Under the pieces are notes generated by a model. It was given only the letters and a program-made list of their open reading frames with translations, was not told the origin of the DNA and ran no database searches. Below, in pieces: positions 1 through 10,236 of a stretch of DNA of 64,000 nt. Both the position numbers and the translations under genes were made by a program. This DNA is from Phytophthora colocasiae (taxonomy: Eukaryota; Oomycota; Peronosporomycetes; Peronosporales; Peronosporaceae): NCBI GenBank assembly GCA_018806915.1, contig JAGKQI010000085.1:248001-312000 (forward strand), written 5' to 3'. Position 1 is the stretch's first letter. Every line of letters starts with the position of its first letter.

Positions 1-318
1 TCGGCTCGCCATGGACAGCTTCACAACGGGACGTGGAAGTTCCCGGGCACATCGATGAGCTGGGTGGTGCTCAACAACAAGCAGGCAGAAGTGCTGGTAC
101 GACTTGGCTACAGCGTTGCAGGCGTGTCGCCGACGCTGTTGGATATATGCTCATTAATTTTCCGCCGGAGTCTGCAGTGGGCTAGACTCTATACCTACAA
201 GAACGTATTTCTTGTGAATCCCAACACTAGGGTCTATATCATTTTTTGTGTTTCTCCTAGAATTTTATACATTTTTGATTGGATCCGATCGATCGATCAA
301 TCGGATTCAATCGAATAA
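1..318 (+). CDS. 3' end of an unidentified gene (partial at the window edge)
   Basis: The frame starting at base 1 is open to a TAA at 316-318. The first ~48 codons (to about base 145) have balanced, coding-like composition, with HNGTWKFPGTS and MSWVVLNNKQ among the readable stretches. After about base 150 the translation becomes low quality and AT-rich, so the true gene may stop or splice before 318. I do not recognise the family. Only the very end of the protein can be present. It lies tail-to-tail with the eIF4A gene, with about 590 bp between them. Low confidence. Confidence 0.3.
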   Translation, partial: SARHGQLHNGTWKFPGTSMSWVVLNNKQAEVLVRLGYSVAGVSPTLLDICSLIFRRSLQWARLYTYKNVFLVNPNTRVYIIFCVSPRILYIFDWIRSIDQSDSIE

Positions 319-909
319 GATCGAAACGAATTCAACCTCGATCGGATTAGTCAGACGAGACATATCGATTGATCCGATTCAATGGGCAAAGAGAAGAATC
401 AAATAATTTGGATGAAGAAATGTATTAAATAATTATAAATGTTCTTGTGACGGAGAGCTCTTTGTACTTGTAGTCTTCGTTGTTGAGAGTTGGCCAAGCT
501 TTGCAGCCTGATTTCTTGAAGCCATCTCGGGATAAAGCACCGTAGCCATTGGCTAGTAGCCAATCAAAAGGCTTACGGTCCACCCTTGACAATCAAGTTG
601 ACTCACAGTACGAACAAGAAGAAAAACTTTATCAATTCCGAAACAAAACAAGAAGACACACAGCCCCCTTCCTCTTTTTTTTTCTCTTTAACGCGCGAGT
701 AGCTCCTTTCAAACTCCAGACTTGTCGCCGTCCTTTTCTCGTCGACCCCCTCCGTTCCCCTACTGCTCCTAACACTTGGTTCTACATTGGTTGGCCCGCA
801 TACCGTCGTCTCTCACTTCTTCGCCTTCCGTCCCCAAAGGCTCAGCCACCCAACACACGGGCTCGGCAGCGCATCAGCGCTCGCTGGGGAACGTTCACTG
901 GAGGGGCTC
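319..909. other. Non-coding stretch between two convergent gene ends
   Basis: AT-rich sequence with several GATCGAT-type repeats around 280-375, then a pyrimidine-rich stretch near 660-760 close to the eIF4A stop. I see no convincing coding exon or RNA gene. Open frames here are antisense or UTR shadows of eIF4A. It probably holds the two 3' untranslated regions. Confidence 0.5.
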
Positions 910-2221
910 TTAAATAAGATCCGCGACGTTCATGGGCATCTCGTCGATCTGCGTGTTGTAGAACTGCTCAATGTCGCGCAGGTATCGCACGTCGTTGTGC
1001 GTCAAAAAGTTGATGGCCACACCCTTACGACCGAAACGACCCGAACGACCGATACGGTGGATGTAGTTCTCGCGGTTGGTGGGCAGGTCGTAGTTGATGA
1101 CCAGCGACACCTGCTGCACATCAATACCACGAGCAAGCAAGTCCGTGGTGATCAGCACACGCGACGAACCCGAGCGGAACTCACGCATAATGATGTCACG
1201 CTCACGCTGCTCCATGTCACCGTGCATGGCCGACACAGTGAAGTCCTTCGACTGCATCTTCTCGGTAAGCCAGTCCACTTTTCGGCGGGTGTTGCAGTAG
1301 ATGATGGCCTGTGTAATGGTCAGCGTCTCGTACAGATCGCAAAGGGTGTCGAACTTCCACTCCTCGCGGTCGATAGCAATAAAGAACTGCTTAATACCTT
1401 CAAGGGTCAGCTCATCGCGCTTCACAAGGATTCGGATGGGCTCGCGCATGAAGCGACGGGTCACCTCCAGCACGTCAAGAGGCATGGTAGCGGAGAACAG
1501 AGCCACCTGAACCTTCTCGGGCAGGAAACGGAAGACATCGTAGATCTGGTCCTTGAAACCACGAGACAGCATCTCATCGGCCTCATCCAGCACGAACATC
1601 TTGACGTCGTCAGTGCGCAGAGCACGACGGTTGATCATGTCGCCCACACGGCCGGGGGTACCGACCACAATGTGCACACCCTGCTGCAGAGTGCGGATGT
1701 CGTCACGCACGGCGGTACCACCGACGCAAGCGTGCACCTGAACGCTCATGTAGTCACCAATAGCAACCACGACCTTAACGATCTGCTGAGCCAGCTCACG
1801 GGTAGGAGCCAAGATCAGAGCCTGAGTCTCCTTGAGGCCAATGTCGATCTTCTGCAGGATGGACACGGCGAAAGTAGCCGTTTTACCAGTACCAGACTGG
1901 GCCTGGGCAATGCAATCGTGTCCCAAAAGGATGGGCTTGACAGCACGCTGCTGGATAGCCGACGGCTTCTCGAAACCGTAGGCGTAAATGCCACGGAGCA
2001 GGTCCTCGCGCAGCTCCATGCCGTCGAAGGTCTCAATGACTTCGTCCCAGTTGGTCTCGATGTCGCCCTCATTGAGCTGAACCTGCTCGTCCTGGCCTTC
2101 CTCGACGTTCTCACTGAAATAATGCACATAACCGTTAATTAACGAATGATACATTAGCTTTAAAAAGGGAGTTCTAAAGCTGCGCGACGTACGTCGGCTT
2201 GCGGTCTTCCACGTCAGCCAT
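910..2221 (-). CDS. eIF4A: Eukaryotic initiation factor 4A, DEAD-box RNA helicase
   Basis: ATP-dependent RNA helicase of the eIF4F cap-binding complex, which unwinds mRNA 5' leaders in the cytosol. Two exons: ATG at 2221 to 2193, then a 79-bp GT..AG intron (2114-2192), then 2113 to the TAA at 910-912. This gives 410 aa starting [16 protein letters not shown], close to the usual eIF4A length. Visible motifs: Q-motif ([10 protein letters not shown], about residue 56), Walker A AQSGTGKT (about 81), [24 protein letters not shown] (LDEADEM), SAT (LFSATMP), ARGID and [13 protein letters not shown]. All are intact. The intron is supported because the uninterrupted upstream reading gives a poor N-terminus, while splicing restores a typical acidic one. 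It could only be confused with close DEAD-box relatives such as eIF4AIII. The gene is divergent from importin-11 across 327 bp. Confidence 0.96.
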
Positions 2222-2548
2222 GGTTGGTAAAGTGTTCTGTGTCTACGGGCGCGTAGACGAAGCGAGAAACAAGGAAAAGCAGCCGGAACGAACGAGTTCC
2301 GCGGTCTTCCTCTGTGTGCGTGTTGTTCGGTTTTGAGGAGGGATCAAGAAGGCTCAGGCCCCGTCACTCACTTGGACTTTGTATGCCGCGGCAAGATGGG
2401 TGGCCAGCAGACTGTCCCACCAAAGATTCTTCCCTGAAGCCAAGACTCCTATTCCACGTTCATAATTGTATCCTAGGAAGTCAAAAAAATATTTAATAAA
2501 TATATTGTGATGTGGTAGACACCAGACGCATATTTTCATTTACCACCA
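2222..2548. promoter_or_regulatory. Shared intergenic promoter of eIF4A (-) and importin-11 (+)
   Basis: 327 bp separate the two divergent start codons, so both promoters must lie here. An AT-rich run (about 2484-2512) and a TTTTCATTTACC stretch sit just before the importin ATG, reminiscent of the pyrimidine-rich start-site context reported for oomycete genes. I did not identify a precise core element. Confidence 0.4.
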
Positions 2549-5500
2549 ATGGCGGAAGCCGTCATGCGCATGCGCGAGCTGCTCGCGTTGAGTCTCCGTG
2601 CGCCGGAACCACAGCGATCTGAGGCCGAGAAGGAGCTGCAACAGCTGCAGAAGACGCCTATCACCTCTGAGTTCCTTGCTGCGCTGCTGGATTTCTGTGT
2701 GGCGGTGCCAAATGCCGACGGAACACCTCGCAACCTTGAGCAATTGGTTTCACAGGACGCGGACGTACGTCTGCTTGCTGTTCTATGGCTCAAACACTTC
2801 CTCAAGGCTCAGTGGAGACAACGCAAGACTACCAATCTCCTTTCAGACGAAGAACGCGCCCATGTGCGTGGAATTCTGCTGTTTTCATCCCTCAATGAGC
2901 CTCAGCAGACTGTGGCGTTGCATTTGTCACTCATTGTGGCAACCATTGCACGTGCAGAGTTCCCAGCGCAATGGAGCTTTGAGACACTGTTCCCAATGCT
3001 GTTGCAGCCATTACGACGTCAAGACGGATCTGTGAACCTGGCGAGTGAGAGACGAGGAGTGGACGTTTGCTACCGAGTGGTGAAAGAGCTAGCAGCCAGA
3101 CGCCTCATGCAACACCGTAAACAGTTCGCTATGCTCAGTGTGGAACTATTACCGCTGTTGTTACAATACTGGACAGCGACAGCGACGCAGTTGAATGACT
3201 TTTTAGCCGGGCAGACGGATGCTGTGGCAATTGCTTCGGCATTGACGACTAACGGAGCAGAACAATTAAATGTGCTCGTAACTACCACGAAACTCATCTC
3301 GACAATGCTGTTAAACGCTTTTCGAGACTTGTCGGGACTGCAAAACGGAGAATTGTTGCGATCTGCGCTTGTAGAGTTTTACAATCAGTTGGAGAGACTG
3401 GTCAAGTTCCGACAAGCTCTGGTGCACACAAATGTGGATAATGCTACTGCAGACGTGGAGGAGGCGCTATTGACGCTCGACAAGTGCATGCACCGCATTG
3501 CAGCGATCGTTGTGGGGGTACAGAACTCGTATCCGATGGAGTTCCGCGAGTACTTGCCGCCATATCTGTCGCTCTTTTGGAACTTACTCAACGCATTTGC
3601 CTCATCATCTGCTACAGCACTTCCAGCTCCTCAACGACTACAGATCGACGCTCTTCAGTTTTTCGCGAACGTCCTGAGCTGCCGTTTGTATAAAAATGAA
3701 AGTCTTTCTGGACCAGACGGCACGACGCGAATTATCTCGAAGGTCATCACAGCTACAGGTGACGTAGCGTTGACTGATGCGATGGTTCTTGAAGCACAAG
3801 GGGCAGTACATGCATTCTTCACGCAGAGCGAGAACCTTTTTGCTTCAATGTTGAATCTGGTAGTAATGCACTACATGGCACTTACGATCAAGGACTTGGA
3901 CGAGTGGCAAAGTGACCCTGAAGCCTATTGTACGCTTATGGAAAGTCTCACAGCAAAAGAATCGGTGCGTGCGTGTGCTGATAATGTTTTTTTGACGCTA
4001 GTGCAGAATTTCCCGGAACAAACGATCCTTCCGCTCACTCAAATGACCTCCAGTGCTTCTACGTTTTTGTTGGAACTGGGGCGTGGTCAGTTGTCTGCTG
4101 CTGATGACCGACGAGTTCTCGACATGGATGCAGTACTTCTGGCTATTGGTCTGGGCTGCTACGACCTCCACGACTGCTTCGAGTTCGAACCGTGGTTTCT
4201 TACCAACCTTGTGCCGATCTTAGTGAACCCCAACGCAGGAGTTGGGTCGTTCAAGGGTCTGCCAGTTCTCCGCTTTCGTATCGTTTGGCTAGTCAGCTGC
4301 TGGCTGGCCCAATTATCGGCGGATGTGAGGGCCCCTCTTTACGACGCGTTGCTGAACCCGTCGGCATTCTTTCACCAACCAGAGGCTGACGTTGCGCTGA
4401 AGCTACGGATTATCCAGACTCTCGAGTCGATGGTGAACGATTGGGGCTTTGAGTACGAAGCTTTCGCTCCATTCTTACCACGAGCGTTGGAGTGTTTGTT
4501 CGCCTTCTTCCCGCAGGCGGACGAGTCCGAGAGCAAGATGAAAGTACTGGGATGTCTGGAGGCAATTATCCAAGCCTGTGGCGCGCAAATTATCAGCTTT
4601 TGCCACCAAATCAGCACGCCACTTCCTGCGCTTTGGACGAATGAGAGTGACGCTAGCAACTTGGTGCGTGGTAAAATCCTCCAGCTAATGGCTAAGCTTC
4701 TTTCCAGTGTGAAGGAAGCTCAGTCGGACTCATCAGTGCAAGTAGAAGCGACTAGTGTACAGACGTTACGGGATATGTGTGTGCAGGTGATCCGCTTTGC
4801 AACGGACGTCTCGAATCCGGACGAAGTGTTCCTCATGGAAAGTGGATTGGAACTTTGGAACGAGACGCTGGGCGTGTCGAAGTTGTACACTGAGGAGCTT
4901 CATCTTCTCTTCCCCAATGTTTTACGTCTAATGGAGCGTGACTACGAGCACGTGGCGTTGGTATTGAACCTCTTAGAGCACTACTTGCGGCTGGGTCAGT
5001 CTCGATTTTGGCAGACGTACCACACAAACGTCTCCGGCCTTTTGCTCAGTGTAATCGGCAATGTAAAGGCAGAAGCGTCTCTACAGCTCGCTCAAGTAAC
5101 TGAGATCATCGTCTCAATGCTTCCAGTGGATCAAGTGACCGGGTTAGTATCAGTGGTGGCAGCTATGGTGGACGCATGTGTCGTTTTCCACCGGGGAGAG
5201 CCCAAACACGAGTCGGAAACGGTTCTAGCGGGTTACCTGAGCGTTGTGGCTAGACTGATGATGATGAATTTTGACTTTACGTTGAAGAACGTGCTGAGGA
5301 ATGATCAGGCAATGTTGCTGGCGCTGGTGGACGTAATGCTGAGGTTATTCTACACTGTTGGGTCCTCTCCGTTGACCTTGTTGCGAAGAAAAGTGTGGTC
5401 AGTTGCCTTATGCTCCGTCTTGATGCTTTTGGAGCAGTCACTGTTAGAGAAGACCGGTCAGGTGTTGGAGATTTGTGTCGACGTAATTGAAGACGAGCAA

Positions 5501-5758
5501 GAGGAGCAGAAACAAAAGCGGATTGCTTCGACTGAACGTGGTGACGACAGTTGTCGGTCGGGGGTGTATCGAGCTTTCCAAGCCCACCACAAAGGCCAGC
5601 AGCAGCCGAACGAAGAAGATAGACCTGTATTAGCGTTGGACTTGAAAGCGTTTGTCTGTGGCAGACTGAATGATCTTGCAGCCAAGCTGGGAAGTGAAGC
5701 TTTTGCCCAATTGATGCAGACAGTGGACTCGTCGGTGTTGCACAAAATTCAGTCATAG
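2549..5758 (+). CDS. IPO11: Importin-11-like karyopherin beta
   Basis: Nuclear import receptor of the importin-beta superfamily. It binds cargo in the cytosol, passes nuclear pores and releases cargo on RanGTP. A single uninterrupted 1069-aa reading frame, long and helical, consisting of HEAT repeats. The N-terminus matches the importin-beta N-terminal pattern: a first HEAT repeat, then VRLLAVLWLKHFLKAQWR (about 77-94), then SSLNEPQQTVALHLSLIVA and ARAEFPAQW, which parallels the importin-11 motif of Arg-X-X-Cys/Phe-Pro-X-Gln-Trp. Importin-11 is usually about 970-1000 aa; here the extra length is near the C-terminus (EDEQEEQKQKR, about residue 980). The start is chosen as the first ATG in good context (CCACCAATGG). 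Importin-7/8 or -9 are alternatives, less likely from the N-terminal motif. Confidence 0.85.
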   Translation: MAEAVMRMRELLALSLRAPEPQRSEAEKELQQLQKTPITSEFLAALLDFCVAVPNADGTPRNLEQLVSQDADVRLLAVLWLKHFLKAQWRQRKTTNLLSDEERAHVRGILLFSSLNEPQQTVALHLSLIVATIARAEFPAQWSFETLFPMLLQPLRRQDGSVNLASERRGVDVCYRVVKELAARRLMQHRKQFAMLSVELLPLLLQYWTATATQLNDFLAGQTDAVAIASALTTNGAEQLNVLVTTTKLISTMLLNAFRDLSGLQNGELLRSALVEFYNQLERLVKFRQALVHTNVDNATADVEEALLTLDKCMHRIAAIVVGVQNSYPMEFREYLPPYLSLFWNLLNAFASSSATALPAPQRLQIDALQFFANVLSCRLYKNESLSGPDGTTRIISKVITATGDVALTDAMVLEAQGAVHAFFTQSENLFASMLNLVVMHYMALTIKDLDEWQSDPEAYCTLMESLTAKESVRACADNVFLTLVQNFPEQTILPLTQMTSSASTFLLELGRGQLSAADDRRVLDMDAVLLAIGLGCYDLHDCFEFEPWFLTNLVPILVNPNAGVGSFKGLPVLRFRIVWLVSCWLAQLSADVRAPLYDALLNPSAFFHQPEADVALKLRIIQTLESMVNDWGFEYEAFAPFLPRALECLFAFFPQADESESKMKVLGCLEAIIQACGAQIISFCHQISTPLPALWTNESDASNLVRGKILQLMAKLLSSVKEAQSDSSVQVEATSVQTLRDMCVQVIRFATDVSNPDEVFLMESGLELWNETLGVSKLYTEELHLLFPNVLRLMERDYEHVALVLNLLEHYLRLGQSRFWQTYHTNVSGLLLSVIGNVKAEASLQLAQVTEIIVSMLPVDQVTGLVSVVAAMVDACVVFHRGEPKHESETVLAGYLSVVARLMMMNFDFTLKNVLRNDQAMLLALVDVMLRLFYTVGSSPLTLLRRKVWSVALCSVLMLLEQSLLEKTGQVLEICVDVIEDEQEEQKQKRIASTERGDDSCRSGVYRAFQAHHKGQQQPNEEDRPVLALDLKAFVCGRLNDLAAKLGSEAFAQLMQTVDSSVLHKIQS

Positions 5759-6001
5759 AGATTGGTGTTGTGGAAATCAAGTATCAAGTATTCATGTCGA
5801 CGCAGAAATGGATTGGCTTCTTCCTCCGTTTTGACTTGAGATGCAAGTTGTAGGTTTCACATTATTCCGCTAGCTTCCTGACTTTATTTGTGAAAATTGG
5901 ACCACCATTGACAAGAATAGCGGTCTACATTGCTGGCACTTCGACCTTCGACCTGAGGAAGACAGAGAATTGCAGCTGGTCTTTTTTATACAAAGAGAAA
6001 A

Positions 6002-8051
6002 ATGCAGGGCGTTCAGCAACCACCGGAGCTGCTGGCTTACAAGGCACTCCAGGCTGTGCAACGCGGTAACGCTGAAGAGTTGGCAAAATTGATCCAAGCA
6101 GGAGCAAATGCTCATGTCATTAATGCTGTTGTCAAGACGAACACAAGTCCAAATGGACGCCCCGATCGTGTACGACAGAAATTCCTATCACTCTCTCCGA
6201 TTCAAATCACTGACGAAATGATGTTATCACAAACAGGAGGCCAAGGGTGGTTTACTTTATCATGCGGTGGAGAAGGAAAACATCGAGTTAGTTAAAGTTT
6301 TACTGGGTAATGGGGCTGAGGTTAACGGATCAAAGCAAGACGAGAGCCCACCTCCACTACGAGCTGCAGTGGTCCAAAAGAATTTGGAATTAGTTATGCT
6401 GTTGTTAAAGCGGGGAGCAAACGTGAACAAGAAGTACACAATTGCCGCTGGTTCCAGCAAACTCGTACGTCACAGGTATATCGTTGCAGAAAAGAAAGAT
6501 TGGCTAACGCTTTTGGCTTGGTAGACGACCACTGTTCTGTTCGAATCAACCACCGAGTCAATCTACAACGTTATTCTCCGAAGAGGGGGAGATGTGAATA
6601 TCAAGGATTCGAAGGGCGATACACCGCTCCACGTTCACGCTGAGCAGTGGAATGTAAGTTTTGTGAACGAGTTGGTAGAGCACGGAGCGGATGTGAATGC
6701 ACTGGACAAGGTAGAGTAGAAATCTGCAACATTTTGGAAGCGTTATTAACCTCACGGCGTTATTTCGCCAGGAAAACTGCACACCGTTGCTAAGAGCGAT
6801 ACAACAATGGGGTTTTCGAGAAGGTGGCACCGAAGAAGGAGATTTCATTGATGTGTGCCATACCCTCATGAGCCATAAGGCTACGCCACCCTTTGCTGAG
6901 GATATTACGAGTAAACCAGAATATGCTGAGCAACTCCTCAAGCGACTGCAGATCGTGAAGGAATGGGTAACTCAACGCAATGTTGGGATGGTGGTGATAT
7001 CTCATTTACCAGTGGAGATTTACCATCGAGGTGTAGCTGAAATCACTGCCTACTTCACTGCGAATACTTTAGTTCCCGTCACAGTCGAGCAGAGCGAGAC
7101 TCGAACTGAATCTCTTCTAGAAGCACCGCGTCGACAAACCAAGACTGGCCTCCCTGCTGCTTGGACTCCGGGTGAAGAGATTCTCCAGCGTAAAGTGGAA
7201 ATCCTACCAGCTTTGGATCATTCTCCTAGCTCAAAGGTTCAAATGCCAAGTGATGATGATATTACTCCGTTTCCAGGACGTCAAGACCCAGAACCCGTTC
7301 AACCAGAGCAAGAATTCAAGCGGAAGAGAAGTGGTAGTGCTGCGTGGCCAGTGCGAGAAGAGCTCGTACCTTTGGATGAGATTCCAGCACTTAGTGAGTT
7401 GTCCGTGCCCCCTATTGAAAGTCCAGTGACTACTGTTATCGCAGCAACGTCCCCCGCGAGGCCTGCAATTGTGGTCAAGCCGATGTCGAGCTTTAAGAAC
7501 GCAGTAGAAGACTCTCCAAACAAACCTGCTAGTCCCCGACTTGATTCCTTGCCTCCAGTATCCTCACGATCAGGCCAGCCTGTACTAGCCCCATTGCAAC
7601 TGTATCATCTCAAGATAATGTGTGCTACTGGTCTTCGTCGTGTTCTCAAGATGCGCAGACAAAATCCCTACTGCGTCTGTCGCCTGGTTCGAGGCGATAG
7701 CGAAGTTCTACTTCAAGTCCAGACTGCAGTTCATCCTGGAGGTGGGGAGGGTCCAACATGGCGAGGGCAAGTCTTTGAATTGGCACTCACTCCGGAACAA
7801 ACTCGGACCTGCACGTTGGTGTTTATCCTCAAACATTCGGCAGTCGTGACGTCTTTGGAGTACGTGAACCTGGTCTGGAAGCATTGTCGTTTCAGATCCT
7901 AATTTTTGTTGTTGTTTACAGCGAACGAATTGCTGTGGGAATGATGCCGTTCCCGTATATTCCTATCGGACATTCACTCAAGCACAAACTGCTGCTCATG
8001 AACAATGATAAACCTGCAGGACGTCTGGAAATCCATCTAGATGCACACTAA
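6002..8051 (+). CDS. Ankyrin-repeat protein with a C-terminal C2-like domain
   Basis: Five-exon gene, read as about 6002-6130, 6237-6464, 6525-6710, 6772-7859 and 7922-8051. Introns 2-4 have clear GT..AG borders and matching phases; the first donor is uncertain (6128 or 6131). The N-terminal third has ankyrin repeats: LLYHAVEKENIELVKVLL, AAVVQKNLELVMLLLKRGA, GDTPLHVHAEQWNVSFVNEL and CTPLLRAIQQWGF. A Ser/Pro-rich linker follows (about 290-430). The end folds like a C2 domain: YHLKIMCATGLRRV, NPYCVCRLV, GPTWRGQVFELAL, then DERIAVGMMPF and GRLEIHLDAH contributed by the last exon. C2 domains usually bind membranes or Ca2+, but the acidic Ca2+ loops are not obvious here. Role unknown. It ends only 114 bp before the next start. 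Confidence 0.8.
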
Positions 8052-8165
8052 AAATTCTCACAAGTCACATATACGTGAAAGTGGTACAGTGTACCCTTCT
8101 AGTGAGGAAAACATTTCCCCCCTTTTTGTATGAAAAATTGGCCTAGGCCATAAGAAGGTGTAAGG

Positions 8166-9940
8166 ATGCGGCGCTCGAGCCTGCGGCCGCGGCAGATCGA
8201 CATCCATGCGCGCATGCGGGTCATTCGCGAGGAGGAGGACCTGGACGCTGATGATGATGGTGCGGCAGGTTCTTCCCAGCCACACGCGACGTTCCAGCAG
8301 CTTGTGGCAGTAAGTTTTTATTAACGTTAAATATTTTTATTTTTTCCTAAAACTCAATCGTAAATTCTATTTTCTAAATCTAGAATCTAGAAGCTCGCCA
8401 ACAAGCTACAAGCCAATCGAAGCGCAAGAAGAAGGATATCCCGATCCCCGTGATCCTGTCAGTGCCAAGCTACGACGTCTCAGTTCCTGCAGACTTTGAC
8501 GTACCCACGTCGTACGTTCGCTTCCAGGCTTTGCCAAGAGATGAGGATTCTACCGGAACGGAAGCTTTAGGCCCCGAGACGCAGGATGTTGAAGTTGATC
8601 TAGATCTGGACGACATGCGGTGGCTCAGACGACACCCTAAGTACGGTGTGGATGGAGATCCTAGATATCAACTGTCCCAAGAACGCTTCGCCCAAATGTT
8701 GGATGCTCTGGAAAAGGCTTCAGCATTGCTGAACCCCAATGTCATGACGCTTGCAGAGGCTGAGGATGTTTTTGCCAAACGATTGAACATGCACAAGACA
8801 CCACTCAACCGCGTCACATGTGATGTGTACGCGTATTGGGCTGCTAAGCGACAGAAGATGCGTCGTCCGTTGTTGCGGCGCTTTTGGCCTCAGACGCCTC
8901 TGAACGACACTAACCCACATGCAGTGTTCCGACCCCGAGAGAAGGAACGCTACAAGCTGCGTAAACACCGCAAGAATGATCTTGAAGGATTTCGCAAGCT
9001 TCAGCAGCTTCGAGTCGACTTCGAACGTGTCCGTAGGCTGCTGGATCTAGTACGGCGTCGAGAACGAGCCAAGAGGCTGCAGTTGGACTTCCTCGACGAG
9101 ATTCGTCGTCAAGCTGAGCATGAACTCACAAATCGTGGACCTAATGCTGCTGTGCGTAAGCCTGTTATACCGGTGGATGAAGAGCGCGAGCGCCACAAGA
9201 AGAAAAAGAAAAAGAAGAAAAAACATCGCGAAGGTGAGAATGGCAGTTCGGCAGGGGATACTTCAGGAGATTCGAAGGCTGGATCTAGCTCGAAACCCGG
9301 GAAGGTTGATGCTGCCGCCGCTGATGGACCACAAATTGCGCCGACGTTTATGGAGTATGACACGTCGGCAAACTTTGTGATGGAATATACGGATGGCTCA
9401 CCGCGGGAATTCAAGGAACCAGTGTATCCATCTTACCCTCTCTCTCCGCCCAAGTTGATGGCGGCAATGTTCCAACAGCCACCGAAGTACAGATGTCGCG
9501 GACGAATTGGCCGAGGGGGGAGATTGATCATGGATCGAATCCCGGTACCGTCTTCGCGGTATTATGGTGTCGCCGAGACGAATGCGCCTACACTCAAGCT
9601 GACGCCTTCAATTCCCAGCGCAGGAATGACAGGGTCAGTTACACCCGAAAATGGCGTGGCGAGCATACCGACCGCAAATTCTGAACTGGGTATTGCGGCC
9701 AACCATGGGGCTTTCCTTGTTCACGAGTCAGCAGTCCATCCTCCGATGAACAAAATCAACCTGATTACGTCAAAGCGGATTGACGAGATCTACAACATGA
9801 GCGACAGTGAAGATGAAATCTTGGAGCCCCTCTCTTCTTCAGTGTACGAGACACCGACGCACAAACCGAGTGGTGGCAAGGGTCTTCATAGCACTCACAC
9901 AGAATCAGGACGGAAGGTGAAGTTTACGCTAGATATCTAA
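8166..9940 (+). CDS. EPL1: Enhancer-of-polycomb-like protein (EPL1/EPC family)
   Basis: Scaffold subunit expected in the NuA4/TIP60 histone acetyltransferase complex in the nucleus. Exon 1 is 8166-8309, intron 8310-8383 (74 bp, GT..AG), exon 2 is 8384-9940; 566 aa. The N-terminal EPC-A region starts MRRSSLRPRQIDIHARMRV and continues through DIPIPVILSVPSYDV, DLDLDDMRWLRRH, the helical region around FAQMLDALEKAS, then the family signature NPHAVFRPREKERYKLRKHR and NDLEGFRKLQQLR. A lysine tract (about 245-256, HKKKKKKKKKH) is a likely nuclear signal. The C-terminal third is low-complexity. The splice is supported because it restores FQQLVANLEARQQ in phase. An alternative or additional C-terminus may be encoded by exon-like sequence downstream (10047-10236). 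Confidence 0.87.
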
Positions 9941-10046
9941 GCTACTCAATTCGATTCCAGTAACAGAGAAGACATTCAAGAGGGTCCACCTATTGTCATA
10001 TATTTTCTGTTAAGTTACACTTGTGTCCCGTTCATCTCTTTTGCAG

Positions 10047-10236
10047 ACGCTTGTCGGTGAGCTCAGCGAATGGACGCACAATTACCTGAAGAACAGCGTG
10101 AGTATAGATCCCAAGACGCGGTACATTTTGAATTGTACTTACGGTTGACGAGGTAGTTCGCGTTATGATTTCACCTCCAGACCTTCGTTCTAGCTGTGCT
10201 GCAGTCTTAGGTCGTCTGCGCGGATGCGGCAATTAA
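10047..10236 (+). other. Two exon-like segments of unknown affiliation downstream of EPL1
   Basis: A strong acceptor (CATCTCTTTTGCAG ending at 10046) precedes a 51-bp open segment reading TLVGELSEWTHNYLKNS, followed by a canonical donor GTGAGTAT at 10098. A second open segment from about 10153 reads VVRVMISPPDLRSSCAAVLG and ends at TAA 10234-10236. Both are phase 0, and a potential donor (CGGAAG|GTGAAG at 9917) inside the last EPL1 codons is also phase 0, so a spliced EPL1 isoform with a different tail is possible. The second acceptor lacks a pyrimidine tract. The TAA overlaps the stop codon of the gene on the opposite strand. Speculative. Confidence 0.35.

Noticed and set aside
787..2142. 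451-aa plus-strand frame opposite eIF4A
   Set aside because: Antisense shadow of a strongly conserved DEAD-box gene; the protein has no domain logic and comes from codon bias of the real gene.
5277..5780. Minus-strand frame over the importin-11 3' end
   Set aside because: Antisense shadow; composition is explained by the real helical-repeat protein on the plus strand.
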